DNA of 33,961 nt from Shimia marina (GCF_001458175.1 NZ_CYPW01000029.1:1-33961), one strand, 5' to 3'; shown: positions 9,343 through 18,489, numbered from the stretch's first letter. The notes: generated by a model from the sequence alone, not told the origin. A program made the numbers and translations.

Positions 9343-10323
9343 ATGGAGATTCGCGGGCGCTTGAAAGACTTTACTGTGCAGGACGATCGTCTTGGTGCGA
9401 TCAGTTTCTTTGGCACCTTTGTATTTTACCTTGCAACGCTTTATCTGGCGATTGCCTTCCAGACCATGTGGTATGTGCTGTTGCCCATGATGGCACTGAA
9501 CGGTCTTTCGGCTGTGCGACTGTACGTTTTACAGCATGACGCTGGCCATGCCTCGCTCTTCAAAACGCGCAAGCACAATGATCTGGCAGGGGAGGCGCTT
9601 TCGCTCGTGACTTTCGCGCCCTATGCGGCCATGCGGCACAATCACAATATGCATCATAGTCATCTGGGCAATCTCGATCACCGCGATACCGGGGAAATCC
9701 ATACGATGACGTTGCGCGAATGGAATACTGCCGGTTTTTGGGAGCGGTTGCAGTATCGGCTGTACCGCAATCCCTTTGTGTTGATCCCATTGGGAAGTCT
9801 TTTCACCTATTTTATCCGGTACCGCTGGCCCAAGAACGCGCAGACCATGTGGCGTTCCGTGCTGCTGCACAATCTGGCTGTTTTTTCCTATATGGGGCTG
9901 ATCTATGCTTTGGCAGGCTGGACAGGGGTATTGATCTGGTTTCTGAGTTCGTTCTTTGGCGGCATGGTGGGGGTGTTCATGGTGTATCTTCAGCATAATT
10001 TTGAAGACACCTATTGGGATCGCCGCCCGGATCTGGACCCACGTCTGGCGGCTTTGCAGGGCTCTTCTGCGCTGGATCTTGGCTGGTGGATGGACCTGGC
10101 CAGCGCCAATATCGCTTATCACGACATTCATCACTACAATGCGCGGATCCCGCACTATAATCTGCGCAAATGCCATCAGATGCTCAGGCAGGAATTTGAC
10201 TTGCCCACCATTGAGTGGCCCGAAGCGATACGCTCTTTTTCACTCAAGCTTTGGGATGAAGAGCAGGAGCGGCTTGTGCCTTTTCCGAAAACACGCGCCC
10301 AAGGTGCCGTGCCAGCAGAATAG
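9343..10323 (+). CDS. Membrane fatty-acid desaturase family protein
   Basis: Integral-membrane di-iron desaturase or hydroxylase of the FA_desaturase superfamily. Three histidine clusters are in the expected order: HDAGH (residues 65-69), HNHNMHHSH (99-107) and HDIHH (260-264). Hydrophobic helices lie at about 20-58, 84-97, 176-218. These His residues bind the two irons that activate O2. The 326-residue length is typical. The substrate cannot be deduced; acyl lipids are the default, but carotenoid ketolases and hydroxylases share the pattern. It is a single gene with its own promoter region of 200 bases, ending in a GC-rich element and a bidirectional terminator. Confidence 0.85.
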   Translation: MEIRGRLKDFTVQDDRLGAISFFGTFVFYLATLYLAIAFQTMWYVLLPMMALNGLSAVRLYVLQHDAGHASLFKTRKHNDLAGEALSLVTFAPYAAMRHNHNMHHSHLGNLDHRDTGEIHTMTLREWNTAGFWERLQYRLYRNPFVLIPLGSLFTYFIRYRWPKNAQTMWRSVLLHNLAVFSYMGLIYALAGWTGVLIWFLSSFFGGMVGVFMVYLQHNFEDTYWDRRPDLDPRLAALQGSSALDLGWWMDLASANIAYHDIHHYNARIPHYNLRKCHQMLRQEFDLPTIEWPEAIRSFSLKLWDEEQERLVPFPKTRAQGAVPAE

Positions 10324-10324
10324 G

Positions 10325-10352
10325 GCGGGGGTCAGCCCCCGCACCCCCGGGA
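10325..10352. repeat. GC-rich intergenic hairpin with CCCCCGGGATATT tail
   Basis: GCGGGGG (10325-10331) pairs with CCCCCGC (10336-10342) around TCAG, followed by ACCCCCGGGATATT. It starts at the desaturase stop codon. This looks like a short intergenic element I associate with many Rhodobacteraceae genomes. That association is from memory, not a search. Confidence 0.45.
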
Positions 10353-10370
10353 TATTGGGGGGGGCAAATG

Positions 10371-10404
10371 AAAAAGCGCGGTCCAGTCGGGCCGCGCTCT
10401 TTGT
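10371..10404. terminator. Bidirectional terminator between the desaturase gene and serS
   Basis: AGCGCGGTCC (10375-10384) pairs with GGGCCGCGCT (10389-10398) with one T-G pair and an AGTC loop. The left side is flanked by AAAAA and the right by CTTTGTTTTTT, so it can stop transcription from both converging genes. Confidence 0.8.
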
Positions 10405-10407
10405 TTT

Positions 10408-11700
10408 TTAGATCAATACGCCCTCTGTGTTGAGAGTGGTTTTTCCTCCGAGGTAAGGTGCCAGCACCTCGGGGAGAAGGACGGAGCCATCCGCCTGTTG
10501 ACCGTTTTCCAAGACCGCAATCAGGCAGCGTCCCACTGCGAGGCCGGAGCCATTGAGCGTGTGGACATATTCCGGCTTGCCGCCATCGGCGGGACGGAAG
10601 CGGGCGTTCATGCGGCGCGCCTGAAAATCACCGGTGGTGGAGACAGAGCTGATCTCGCGATAGGTGTTCTGGCCCGGGATCCACGCCTCGATGTCAAAGG
10701 TGCGGCGCGCGCCAAAGCCCATGTCGCCGGTGCAGAGCACCACGGTGCGATAAGGGATGCCGAGCTTTTCCAGAATGTCTTCGGCACAGCGCAGCATGCG
10801 CTTCTGCTCGTCTTCGCTGTTGTCCGGATGGGTGATGGAGACCATCTCCACCTTCTCAAACTGGTGCTGGCGCAGCATGCCGGAGGTGTCTTTGCCCGCG
10901 CTGCCCGCTTCCGAACGGAAACACAGGGAATGCGCGGTCATGCGGATCGGCAGGGCGCTTTCTTCGAGGATGTCATTTGCCACCGAATAGGTCAGTGGGA
11001 TTTCCGAGGTGGAGATCAGCCACCAACCATTGGTGGTCTGATAGCTGTCTTCGGCAAATTTGGGCAGTTTATCCGTGCCAAACATTGCCTCATCACGCAC
11101 CAGCACCGGGGTGTTCACTTCGGTCAGACCGTTTTCATCCACATGGGTGTCGATCATGAATTGCGCCAGCGCGCGGTGAATGCGCGCCACTGCGCCTTTG
11201 AGCATCACAAACCGCGCGCCGGAGATTTTGGCGGCGGTGTCAAAATTCATGCTCGCGGCCACGCCGCCGATCTCAAAATGTTCCACCGGGGTGAAATCCA
11301 TTTCGCGCGGGGTGCCCCAGCGGTTGATTTCGACATTGTCGTCTTCATCCGCCCCATCCGGCACATCCGCGGCGGGCAGGTTGGCAATGCGCGCCAACGC
11401 GTCATTGAGCTTGGCATCCAGCTCCTTGGCCTCATTCTGCATTGCCGCCACTTCGGATTTCTTCTCACCCACAAGGGCGCGCAGCCGTTCAAACTCGGTC
11501 TCGTCGCCTTTGGCTTTGGCAGCACCCACATCTTTGGCGGCGGCTTTCTGAGCGGCCTGCGCTGCCTCAGCCGCAGCAATTTTGGCGCGCCGCTCCTCGT
11601 CTAATGCGAGCAGGGAGGATGACATGGCCGCATCCCCACGGCGGGTCAGGGCGGCGTCAAAAGCGGCCGGGTTCTCGCGGATCGCTTTAATGTCATGCAT
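10408..11700 (-). CDS. serS: Seryl-tRNA synthetase
   Basis: Class II aminoacyl-tRNA synthetase charging tRNA-Ser. The N-terminal antiparallel coiled-coil arm that grips the tRNA long variable arm is at about 27-105 (Ala/Glu/Lys-rich). The catalytic core follows with motif 2 ([18 protein letters not shown]) and motif 3 ([15 protein letters not shown]). The length of 430 is normal. The ATG at 11700 follows GAAGGAA. It is divergent from yajC across about 225 bases that must hold both promoters, where I could not identify convincing -35/-10 pairs. Confidence 0.97.
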   Translation of the reverse strand: MHDIKAIRENPAAFDAALTRRGDAAMSSSLLALDEERRAKIAAAEAAQAAQKAAAKDVGAAKAKGDETEFERLRALVGEKKSEVAAMQNEAKELDAKLNDALARIANLPAADVPDGADEDDNVEINRWGTPREMDFTPVEHFEIGGVAASMNFDTAAKISGARFVMLKGAVARIHRALAQFMIDTHVDENGLTEVNTPVLVRDEAMFGTDKLPKFAEDSYQTTNGWWLISTSEIPLTYSVANDILEESALPIRMTAHSLCFRSEAGSAGKDTSGMLRQHQFEKVEMVSITHPDNSEDEQKRMLRCAEDILEKLGIPYRTVVLCTGDMGFGARRTFDIEAWIPGQNTYREISSVSTTGDFQARRMNARFRPADGGKPEYVHTLNGSGLAVGRCLIAVLENGQQADGSVLLPEVLAPYLGGKTTLNTEGVLI

Positions 11701-11926
11701 CTCTCTATTCCTTCATGCTTGAGATGAGTCGTTTGCTCCCCCTGCTTATGGCCGAAATCTTGGTTAATCGTAACCATCGGTGATGTTGGCAGGGCTGTCT
11801 GTGCTCTTAAGTGTGTTTCGCCGTAGGTCAAGGGCTTTGACGCCTTGCAAGTGACGCCAAGCCCACATAGGTTCCCAGCGACTTTGCGACGCCTGAGGCG
11901 CGCTCCAATTAGAGGGAAACTCACCT

Positions 11927-12211
11927 ATGCAAGAAATCGGCCAGTTTCTGCCGCTCATTCTGATCTTTGCGATCATGTATTTCCTGCTGATCCGTCCGCA
12001 GCAGAAGAAAATGAAAGAACATCAAGCCATGGTTGCCGCTGTGCGCCGTGGTGACCAGATCGTGACCCAAGGCGGCCTGATTGGGAAAGTTTCCAAGGTG
12101 AAAGACGACAATGAGGTCGAAGTTGAGCTGGCAGAAAACGTCAAAGTACGTGTGGTGAAATCCACCATTGCATCGGTGACCTCCAAAACCGAGCCAGCCA
12201 AGTCCGAATAA
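11927..12211 (+). CDS. yajC: Preprotein translocase subunit YajC
   Basis: Small inner-membrane subunit that joins SecD and SecF to the SecYEG channel. One transmembrane helix (about 8-24, LPLILIFAIMYFLLI) is followed by the family signature RPQQKKMKEH and a compact domain with GDQIVTQGGLIGKV. The 94-residue length is typical. The GAGGGAAACTCACCT stretch upstream provides the ribosome site. It is first in the yajC-secD-secF operon, 31 bases ahead of secD. Confidence 0.97.
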   Translation: MQEIGQFLPLILIFAIMYFLLIRPQQKKMKEHQAMVAAVRRGDQIVTQGGLIGKVSKVKDDNEVEVELAENVKVRVVKSTIASVTSKTEPAKSE

Positions 12212-12242
12212 CTAGAAAAACAAGACCAACAGGGCATCCGAC

Positions 12243-13904
12243 ATGCTGCAAATCGACCTTTGGAAACGGGTCCTGATCATGCTCACCTGCGTGGTGGGTC
12301 TGCTTCTGGCCATGCCAAACGCGTTTTATCCGAGGGTCGAGGCCCATAATGACGCCGTTGCCGACCTGGAGGCGGGGCTTTCTGGAAATGGGATTGAAGA
12401 GCTGGCTGCTGGCTGGCCTTCTTTCTTGCCCAGTCGCCTCGTAAATCTGGGGTTGGATCTGCGCGGTGGGGCGCATCTTCTTGCCGAAGTGCAGGTCGAG
12501 GATGTCTATGAAAACCGCATGAAAAGCATGTGGCCTGAGGTGCGCGATCTGTTGCGTGCCGAACGCGCCACGATTGGCACCATTCGTCTGCAGCCATCCC
12601 CTGCAGATGAGCTGCGTGTGAAAATCTCCAAACCTGAAGCCATTCAACAGGCGGCGTCTCTGGTGCGGGGGCTGTCACGCCCTGTGACCTCTCTGACCGG
12701 TGCTGGCGCCAGTGATATTGTTGTGTCAACGGACGGCGATATCATTGTTGTGCGTCTGTCTGATGCGGAAAAACTGGCCACAGATGATCGCACGGTGCAG
12801 CAGGCGCTTGAGATCATTCGCCGCCGTATTGACGAAGTGGGCACTCGCGAACCCACAATCCAGCGTCAGGGGGCGGATCGGATCCTCATTCAGGTGCCCG
12901 GCATCGGCTCTGCTTCTGAGCTGAAAGGCATTATCGGAACCACGGCACAGCTGACCTTCCATCCTGTTGTTGGGCGCGCGTCCAGTGCGGATGCGACGGC
13001 AGGTGCGGGCAATGAGGTGCTGCCTTCCTTGGGTGAAGAGGGCGTGTTCTACATTGTGGAAAGCGCCCCTGTGGTGACGGGTGAAGACCTGGTGGATGCC
13101 CAGCCAACATTTGATCAGAACAACCGCCCAGCGGTATCCTTCCGCTTCAACCCCACAGGGGGGCGCAAGTTTGGCAATTATACCGCAGAAAACATTGGCA
13201 GTCCCTTTGCGATCGTGCTGGACGGAGAGGTGATCTCTGCACCTGTCATTCAGGCGCATATCGCAGGTGGCTCTGGCATCATTACCGGACGGTTCTCTGT
13301 TGAAGAAAGCACCAACCTTGCCGTGCTGCTGCGCGCAGGGGCCTTGCCGGCTGGATTGGAATTTCTTGAAGAGCGCACCATTGGTCCTGAGCTGGGACAA
13401 GACAGTATTGAGGCCGGTCGCATCGCCTGTATCGTGGCTTTCATTGCGGTGCTGGTCTTCATGTTCCTGAGCTATGGCCGCTTTGGGCTCTATGCCAATA
13501 TCGCTTTGATCATCAATGTTGGGCTGATTTTTGGGTTGTTGAGCCTTATCGGGGCCACGCTGACCTTGCCCGGCATTGCAGGCATTGTTTTGACCATCGG
13601 TATGGCGGTTGACGCCAATGTTCTGATCTTTGAGCGTATTCGCGAAGAGCTGAAATCTGCCAAAGGTCCGGCGCGCGCCATTGAGCTTGGCTATGAAAAG
13701 GCGCTCTCCGCCATTCTGGACGCCAATATCACAACCTTCATCACCGCTGTGATCCTGTTTGCGATGGGCTCTGGCCCGGTGCGCGGATTTGCGATCACGC
13801 TCGGCCTTGGCATCCTCACCTCCGTTTTCACCGCGATCTTCGTGACGCGCTTGATGATCGTGATGTGGTTTGAACGCCGCCGTCCTAAGACCATTGAGGT
13901 ATAA
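12243..13904 (+). CDS. secD: Protein translocase subunit SecD
   Basis: RND-superfamily component that uses the proton gradient to pull exported proteins across the membrane. An N-terminal helix (about 9-24) is followed by the periplasmic P1 domain, with LGLDLRGGAHLLAEV at about 61-75, then FNPTGGRKF and LDGEVISAPVIQ. A block of six helices has GMAVDANVLIFERIREEL, the conserved Asp/Arg segment of SecD. The 553-residue length is normal. The ATG follows AGGGCATCCGAC. The gene ends 4 bases before the secF start, so translation is probably coupled. Confidence 0.97.
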   Translation: MLQIDLWKRVLIMLTCVVGLLLAMPNAFYPRVEAHNDAVADLEAGLSGNGIEELAAGWPSFLPSRLVNLGLDLRGGAHLLAEVQVEDVYENRMKSMWPEVRDLLRAERATIGTIRLQPSPADELRVKISKPEAIQQAASLVRGLSRPVTSLTGAGASDIVVSTDGDIIVVRLSDAEKLATDDRTVQQALEIIRRRIDEVGTREPTIQRQGADRILIQVPGIGSASELKGIIGTTAQLTFHPVVGRASSADATAGAGNEVLPSLGEEGVFYIVESAPVVTGEDLVDAQPTFDQNNRPAVSFRFNPTGGRKFGNYTAENIGSPFAIVLDGEVISAPVIQAHIAGGSGIITGRFSVEESTNLAVLLRAGALPAGLEFLEERTIGPELGQDSIEAGRIACIVAFIAVLVFMFLSYGRFGLYANIALIINVGLIFGLLSLIGATLTLPGIAGIVLTIGMAVDANVLIFERIREELKSAKGPARAIELGYEKALSAILDANITTFITAVILFAMGSGPVRGFAITLGLGILTSVFTAIFVTRLMIVMWFERRRPKTIEV

Positions 13905-13908
13905 TGCC

Positions 13909-14877
13909 ATGCGTTTGAGACTTGTTCCGCAAGACACCAAATGGGATTTCTTTTCTCGTCCAACCCTCTGGCTTGGCATCTCTGGTGCCCTGATGGTGGC
14001 GGCTCTGGTGAGCTTTTTTGTGCAGGGGTTAAATTTTGGCATCGATTTCCGGGGTGGGACAACCATCCGGACGGAAAGCACGCAGGCGGTGGTGATTTCG
14101 GAGTATCGCGATGCACTGGTGCCGCTTGAGCTGGGCGATATTTCGATCACGGAGGTGTTTGACCCCACCTTTGAAGAAGATCAGCATGTGACCATGATCC
14201 GCATTCAGGCGCAGGAAGGGACGGAATCCGTGACCTCAGATGTGATTGAACGGATCGAGGCGCAGCTGCAAACCGTTGCGCCAGACATTTCTTTTGTTTC
14301 CGTTGAATCCGTGGGGCCAAAGGTGTCGGGTGAGTTGATCAAGACTGCGGCCATTGCGGTTGTGCTCGCGATTGGGGCGGTTTTGGTTTACATCTGGCTG
14401 CGTTTTGAATGGCAATTTGCCCTCGGCGCTGTGGCGGCGCTGGTGCATGATGTGGTGCTGACGATTGGGGTGTTTTCTGAGCTTCAGATCCGATTTGATC
14501 TCGCCATTATCGCGGCCCTGCTGACCATCGTCGGCTATTCGTTGAACGATACGGTAGTGGTGTTTGACCGTGTGCGGGAAAATCTGCGCAAGTTCAAAAA
14601 GCTGGAGCTGAAAGAGGTTTTGAACCTGTCGATCAATGAGACGCTGAGCCGCACAGTGATGACATCGGTCACCACGCTTTTGGCGTTGATTTCGCTCTTT
14701 GTGCTGGGCGGTGATGTGATCCGTGGTTTCGTTTTTGCAATGATCTGGGGCGTGATCGTGGGGACATATAGTTCGATCTTTATCGCCTCTGCCGTGTTGT
14801 TGAAGCTCGGCGTGAAGCGGGATTGGTCCAAGCCGGACAATACCGCTGGCAATCAGTTTGCCAATATTGATGCCTGA
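13909..14877 (+). CDS. secF: Protein translocase subunit SecF
   Basis: Partner of SecD. A first helix (about 26-40) is followed by NFGIDFRGGTTIR, the hallmark of SecF, a periplasmic domain, then five helices with VGYSLNDTVVVFDRVREN and the C-terminal helix pair. The 322-residue length fits. I chose the ATG at 13909, right after secD. An upstream in-frame start at 13870 lies inside secD and would add 13 residues. The stop overlaps the next gene's ATG at 14870, extending the operon to the TauE-like permease. Confidence 0.97.
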   Translation: MRLRLVPQDTKWDFFSRPTLWLGISGALMVAALVSFFVQGLNFGIDFRGGTTIRTESTQAVVISEYRDALVPLELGDISITEVFDPTFEEDQHVTMIRIQAQEGTESVTSDVIERIEAQLQTVAPDISFVSVESVGPKVSGELIKTAAIAVVLAIGAVLVYIWLRFEWQFALGAVAALVHDVVLTIGVFSELQIRFDLAIIAALLTIVGYSLNDTVVVFDRVRENLRKFKKLELKEVLNLSINETLSRTVMTSVTTLLALISLFVLGGDVIRGFVFAMIWGVIVGTYSSIFIASAVLLKLGVKRDWSKPDNTAGNQFANIDA

Positions 14878-15637
14878 AGTCCTGACCCAGGCACTGGCCG
14901 TTGAAGGCCTTGTCTGGGTCGCGCTTGCCGCCTTTGTGGCGGGCATTGTGCGCGGATTTGCCGGATTTGGCACCGCGATGATCTACCTTCCAATTGCAGC
15001 GCAGGTGATGGAGCCGCTCTGGGCGATCATGACGCTTGCGGCCATGGATATCATTGCGCCTTCGGTGCATATTCCTGCGGCGTTGCGCGACGGGCACCGG
15101 CGCGACCTGATGCGGTTGATGTTCGGGGTGGTGATTATGATGCCGGTGGGGCTTTGGCTGCTGGATCGAACCGATCCACAGATCTATCGCTATCTCGTGT
15201 CCTGTCTGTCCCTGATTATGCTGGCGGTTTTACTGACCGGGTTTCGCTACCGAGGTGCGGTGACGCGGCATATGGTCTATGGGATCGGCGGGGCAGGTGG
15301 GCTGCTGGGCGGTGCCGCCGGACTGCCGGGGCCACCTGTGATCTTGTTTTACATGGCCAGTCCGCATGGGCCGAAAGTGATCCGCGCAAATACCTCTGCC
15401 TATCTGTTCTTCTATGACATCCTGCTCTTGATCGTGGTATTTGGATTGGGGCGGTTTGACAGCACGCCTTTTGTTTTGGGATTTATGCTGTCTCTGCCAG
15501 CCATGGCCGGGAACCTTTTGGGGGGCTGGCTCTTTCATCCCGACTATGAGCGGCTATACAGAGGGGTGGCTTATATGATCATTGCCATGGCTGCGCTGTC
15601 TGGTCTGCCGTTTCTGGACGGTCTGGGCACCCACTAG
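14870..15637 (+). CDS. TauE/SafE family permease
   Basis: Predicted inner-membrane anion exporter (family linked to sulfite or sulfonate efflux). There are about seven or eight hydrophobic helices in 255 residues, with the early motif VAGIVRGFAGFGTAMIYLP and the central GGAGGLLGGAAGLPGPPVIL, the duplicated glycine-rich signature of the family. The ATG at 14870 overlaps the secF stop by 8 bases. An upstream TTG at 14858 is less likely. The substrate is not determinable. Position after secDF is probably co-transcription, not shared function. Confidence 0.82.
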   Translation: MPEVLTQALAVEGLVWVALAAFVAGIVRGFAGFGTAMIYLPIAAQVMEPLWAIMTLAAMDIIAPSVHIPAALRDGHRRDLMRLMFGVVIMMPVGLWLLDRTDPQIYRYLVSCLSLIMLAVLLTGFRYRGAVTRHMVYGIGGAGGLLGGAAGLPGPPVILFYMASPHGPKVIRANTSAYLFFYDILLLIVVFGLGRFDSTPFVLGFMLSLPAMAGNLLGGWLFHPDYERLYRGVAYMIIAMAALSGLPFLDGLGTH

Positions 15638-15660
15638 CGGCTTTCTGAGAGGAGACCATT

Positions 15661-16023
15661 ATGCAGATGACAGAAGTGACTTTTGCAGACGCCATACCAA
15701 TTGACAGCTATGGTCCGGGTTTTTTTCGCATTGGCGGAGAGGTCATTGAAGGGGGCGCGATCATCCATGCCAAGGGCGCGCGCTCATGGAATGGCGTTGA
15801 GGATGTAGACGCGATTTTGGCGCTTAAGAGTGAGATCGATTTTATCCTGATGGGCACAGGGGCCACAATGGCACCGGTCGACAGCGCTTTTCGGCAGGTT
15901 TTGGAAGAAGCCGGTATCGGCGTGGAGCCCATGGCATCGCCTTCGGCCTGTCGGACGTACAATGTTCTGGTCAGCGAGGGGCGGCGGGTTGCCGCTGTGA
16001 TGCTGCCTGTTTTGGAGGGCTGA
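15661..16023 (+). CDS. Mth938-like domain protein (DUF498)
   Basis: Soluble 120-residue protein of the Mth938/NDUFAF3-like family. The conserved pattern is present: an opening beta strand with D-S-Y-G-P-G-F-F-R-I-G-G (residues 16-27), G-A-I-I-H, then FILMGTGATMAPVD and a final segment ending in ACRTYNVLVSEGRRVAAVMLP. In mitochondria the homologue NDUFAF3 helps complex I assembly. In bacteria the role is not settled, and genes often sit after secDF as here. It starts 23 bases after the permease with AGGAGA upstream. Confidence 0.85.
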   Translation: MQMTEVTFADAIPIDSYGPGFFRIGGEVIEGGAIIHAKGARSWNGVEDVDAILALKSEIDFILMGTGATMAPVDSAFRQVLEEAGIGVEPMASPSACRTYNVLVSEGRRVAAVMLPVLEG

Positions 16024-16071
16024 CAGCAGCAGAATGGGGGCGTGAAACACAGAGGCTCCCGCCAAAATCTT

Positions 16072-16095
16072 TCTCATCTTTGATGAGATGTTTTT
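16072..16095 (+). terminator. Probable terminator after the Mth938-like gene
   Basis: TCTCATC pairs with GATGAGA around TTT, followed by TGTTTTT. It lies about 50 bases after the Mth938-like stop and would end the yajC-secDF operon before the ccm genes. Confidence 0.6.
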
Positions 16096-16104
16096 GTTGG
16101 GCAT

Positions 16105-16123
16105 GGCTCAGCTGCGCTGAGCC
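16105..16123. other. 8-bp stem-loop upstream of ccmA
   Basis: GGCTCAGC (16105-16112) pairs perfectly with GCTGAGCC (16116-16123) around TGC. No T tract follows, so it is not a standard terminator. It sits about 100 bases before ccmA and could be an operator or leader structure, or only part of the previous operon's end. Confidence 0.35.
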
Positions 16124-16225
16124 TAAACGCGCCACATAAAGCCTGGGCACCATCGCAGCGCAAACCTCTTGATGCGTCAAAAGGTTGCTCTTTTGCTTGT
16201 GAATGGGATCAGCTAAGGGGAAACC

Positions 16226-16846
16226 ATGGTTTTGCGGGTGAAAAATCTCAGCGTGGCACGTGGCGGTGTGGCTGTTTTGGAAGGGGTGAGTTTTACGCTC
16301 GCGCCCTCAGATGCGCTTGTGGTCAAAGGGCCAAACGGCATCGGAAAAACAACGCTTCTGCGCACTGTGGCCGGGTTGCAGCCAGCATTCAAAGGCACAG
16401 TGGAGGCCCCTGAGGACAGTCTGGCCTACGCCGCGCATAGCGACGGGTTAAAATCCATGCTGAGCGTGGCAGAAAACCTTGAATTCTGGGCCCATGTTTT
16501 TGGACAGAAAGACATCACACAGGCCGTTGATGCCTTTGATCTCTCAGATTTGCGCAACCGCCTGGCCGGGAGCCTGTCGGCGGGGCAAAAGCGGCGCCTG
16601 GGTCTGGCCAGACTTTTGGTAACTGCGCGGCCAATCTGGATTTTGGATGAGCCCACGGTGTCCCTTGATACGGCCTCTGTGGCCCTGTTTGCACAAGCTG
16701 TGCAGAGGCATCTTTCCTCTGGTGGCAGCGCCCTGCTTGCCACACATATCGATTTGGGGTTGCAGGCAAATATCTTGGATGTTGGGCCTTTTAAGGCGGT
16801 TGCCGGGGCAACAGCGATCAGCGGCTATGATGAGGCCTTTCTATGA
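16226..16846 (+). CDS. ccmA: Haem exporter ATP-binding subunit CcmA
   Basis: ATPase of the CcmABCD complex that drives release of haem-loaded CcmE in cytochrome c maturation. The 206-residue ABC domain carries the Walker A GPNGIGKT (35-42), the signature LSAGQ (117-121) and Walker B WILDEPT (138-144). The short length and position identify CcmA among ABC proteins. A ribosome site AAGGGG precedes the ATG. The gene overlaps ccmB by 4 bases (ATGA) and begins a five-gene run ccmA-B-C-D-G. Confidence 0.93.
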   Translation: MVLRVKNLSVARGGVAVLEGVSFTLAPSDALVVKGPNGIGKTTLLRTVAGLQPAFKGTVEAPEDSLAYAAHSDGLKSMLSVAENLEFWAHVFGQKDITQAVDAFDLSDLRNRLAGSLSAGQKRRLGLARLLVTARPIWILDEPTVSLDTASVALFAQAVQRHLSSGGSALLATHIDLGLQANILDVGPFKAVAGATAISGYDEAFL

Positions 16847-17499
16847 GAGCTTTGTTGAAGCGGGATTTGATACTGGCCTTCCGCGCCGGTGGCGGATTTG
16901 GACTTGGGATTGCCTTCTTCCTGATTGTGGTTGTGCTTGTGCCTTTCTCCGTTGGGCCGGAAAGTGGACTGCTGACCAAAATTGCCCCCGGTGTGCTCTG
17001 GCTTGGGGCTTTGCTGGCCTGTCTTTTGTCATTGGACCGGATTTTGGCCTTGGATTGGGAAGACGGCACTTTGGATTTGATGGCGACTGCGCCGTTGCCG
17101 CTGGAAGCCGTTGTAACGGTCAAGGCGCTGGCCCATTGGATGACCACGGGGGTGCCGCTTGTGGTGGCTGCGCCGCTTTTTGGCGTGCTTTTGAATCTGC
17201 CGCCTCAGGGCTTTGTCTGGCTGGTGGTATCATTGGCGCTTGGCACGCCTGCGCTAAGTGTGATTGGCACCTTTGGTGCGGCGCTGACGGTCGGGCTCAA
17301 AAGGGGGGGCTTGTTGCTGTCTCTTTTGATTTTGCCGCTGTATGTGCCCACGCTGATCTTTGGGGCGGAGCTTGCGCGCCGGGGTGCTGAGGGGCAGGCG
17401 GTGAGCACGCCGCTGCTGATGTTGGCGGGGATCAGCTTTGGCGTGATTGCGCTTTTGCCCTTTGCGAGTGCCTTGGTATTGCGGGTAAATTTGCGCTAG
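16843..17499 (+). CDS. ccmB: Haem exporter membrane subunit CcmB
   Basis: Six-helix membrane subunit working with CcmA. 218 residues, nearly all hydrophobic. It opens MRALLKRDLILAFRAGG, the usual CcmB start, with GPESGLLTKIAPGVLW at about 45-60 and LLILPLYVPTLIFGA near 160-175 as family marks. Translation is coupled to ccmA by overlapping start and stop codons. A 91-base gap follows before ccmC. Confidence 0.93.
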   Translation: MRALLKRDLILAFRAGGGFGLGIAFFLIVVVLVPFSVGPESGLLTKIAPGVLWLGALLACLLSLDRILALDWEDGTLDLMATAPLPLEAVVTVKALAHWMTTGVPLVVAAPLFGVLLNLPPQGFVWLVVSLALGTPALSVIGTFGAALTVGLKRGGLLLSLLILPLYVPTLIFGAELARRGAEGQAVSTPLLMLAGISFGVIALLPFASALVLRVNLR

Positions 17500-17590
17500 C
17501 CTGACGGTGGGTTTAACCCATGTCAAAGCGCATGGGCGGCTCTCATGAAAGTGAGATGCAAGACGATGGATAGCAAGATAGGACGGCCAT

Positions 17591-18343
17591 ATGGGATCGA
17601 TCTGGGAATACGCCAATCCGGTGAAATTCAGCCAAACCGTTTCGCGGTTTCTGGCACCGGTGGCGATGGGCGCGACGGTCTGTTTGGTGATTGGTCTGGT
17701 CTGGGGATTTTTCTTCACGCCGGATGATTTCAGGCAGGGTGCGACAGTGAAGATTATCTATCTTCATGTGCCTGCTGCGCTCATGGCGATCAATGCATGG
17801 TTTATGATGCTGGTGACCTCTCTGATCTGGTTGGTACGGCGGCATCATGTCAGTGCTTTGGCGGCCAAAGCAGCCGCCCCCATTGGTGTCACTATGACAG
17901 TGATTGCTCTGATCACCGGGGCGATCTGGGGGCAACCGATGTGGGGCACATGGTGGGCATGGGATCCGCGTCTGACATCTTTTCTGATCCTGTTTCTGTT
18001 TTATCTCGGCTACATCGCCTTGTGGGAGGCGATTGATGATCCGGATACGGCGGCTGATTTGACCTCTGTATTGTGCATTGTTGGCTCCGTCTTTGCGGTA
18101 TTGAGCCGCTATGCGGTGAACTTCTGGAACCAGGGCCTGCATCAGGGAGCATCGGTCATGCGGGCGGGGGCGATCACGGGCACAGACACCGAAGAGAAAG
18201 TCTCCAATGTGTTCTTTTACCCGCTTCTGGTTTGCATCATCGGATTTGTCTTGTTGTTCGTGGCGCTTGTTTTGCTGCGCACACGTACAGAAATTCACAA
18301 GCGGCGCACACGCGCGCTTTTGGCACGGGAGCGCATGGCATGA
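17591..18343 (+). CDS. ccmC: Haem handling protein CcmC
   Basis: Membrane protein that presents haem to CcmE. The tryptophan-rich signature WGTWWAWDPRLTS is at residues 118-130. The two haem-ligand histidines known in CcmC are at H59 (IYLHVP) and H184 (QGLHQ). Six helices surround these. The 250-residue length is usual. The ATG at 17591 follows AGGACGG. It overlaps ccmD by 4 bases. The 91-base gap between ccmB and ccmC contains no gene and only a short GGGTTTAACCC repeat. Confidence 0.95.
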   Translation: MGSIWEYANPVKFSQTVSRFLAPVAMGATVCLVIGLVWGFFFTPDDFRQGATVKIIYLHVPAALMAINAWFMMLVTSLIWLVRRHHVSALAAKAAAPIGVTMTVIALITGAIWGQPMWGTWWAWDPRLTSFLILFLFYLGYIALWEAIDDPDTAADLTSVLCIVGSVFAVLSRYAVNFWNQGLHQGASVMRAGAITGTDTEEKVSNVFFYPLLVCIIGFVLLFVALVLLRTRTEIHKRRTRALLARERMA

Positions 18344-18489
18344 TGCCTGATCTGGGGAAATATGCAGAGACCGTTCTGTCGTCTTATGCGGTCTCTATCC
18401 TGCTGATCGTCGCATTGGTGTGGTGGAGCGTGCGTGCCGCGCGCAAAGCCAAACTGGCTCTAGAGGATGTGGAGGCGCGCCGTAAATGA
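18340..18489 (+). CDS. ccmD: Haem exporter small subunit CcmD
   Basis: Tiny single-helix protein of 49 residues that stabilises CcmABC and allows release of haem-CcmE. It reads MMPDLGKYAETVLSSY, then one transmembrane helix (about 16-30, VSILLIVALVWWS) and a basic tail with RAARKAK ending ARRK. That size, helix and Y/W content are typical of CcmD. It overlaps ccmC by 4 bases at the start and ccmG by 4 bases at the end. It may begin at the second ATG (18343). Confidence 0.9.
   Translation: MMPDLGKYAETVLSSYAVSILLIVALVWWSVRAARKAKLALEDVEARRK

Noticed and set aside
11835..11876. TTGACG upstream of yajC as a -35 box
   Set aside because: No acceptable -10 box at 16-18 bases, so a promoter could not be supported.
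12726..14168. 480-codon minus-strand open frame across secD and secF
   Set aside because: Antisense to two unmistakable genes, low-complexity composition and no ribosome site.
17504..17522. GGGTTTAACCC inverted repeat between ccmB and ccmC as a terminator
   Set aside because: The stem is short and no T tract follows; the ccm genes are probably one transcript.
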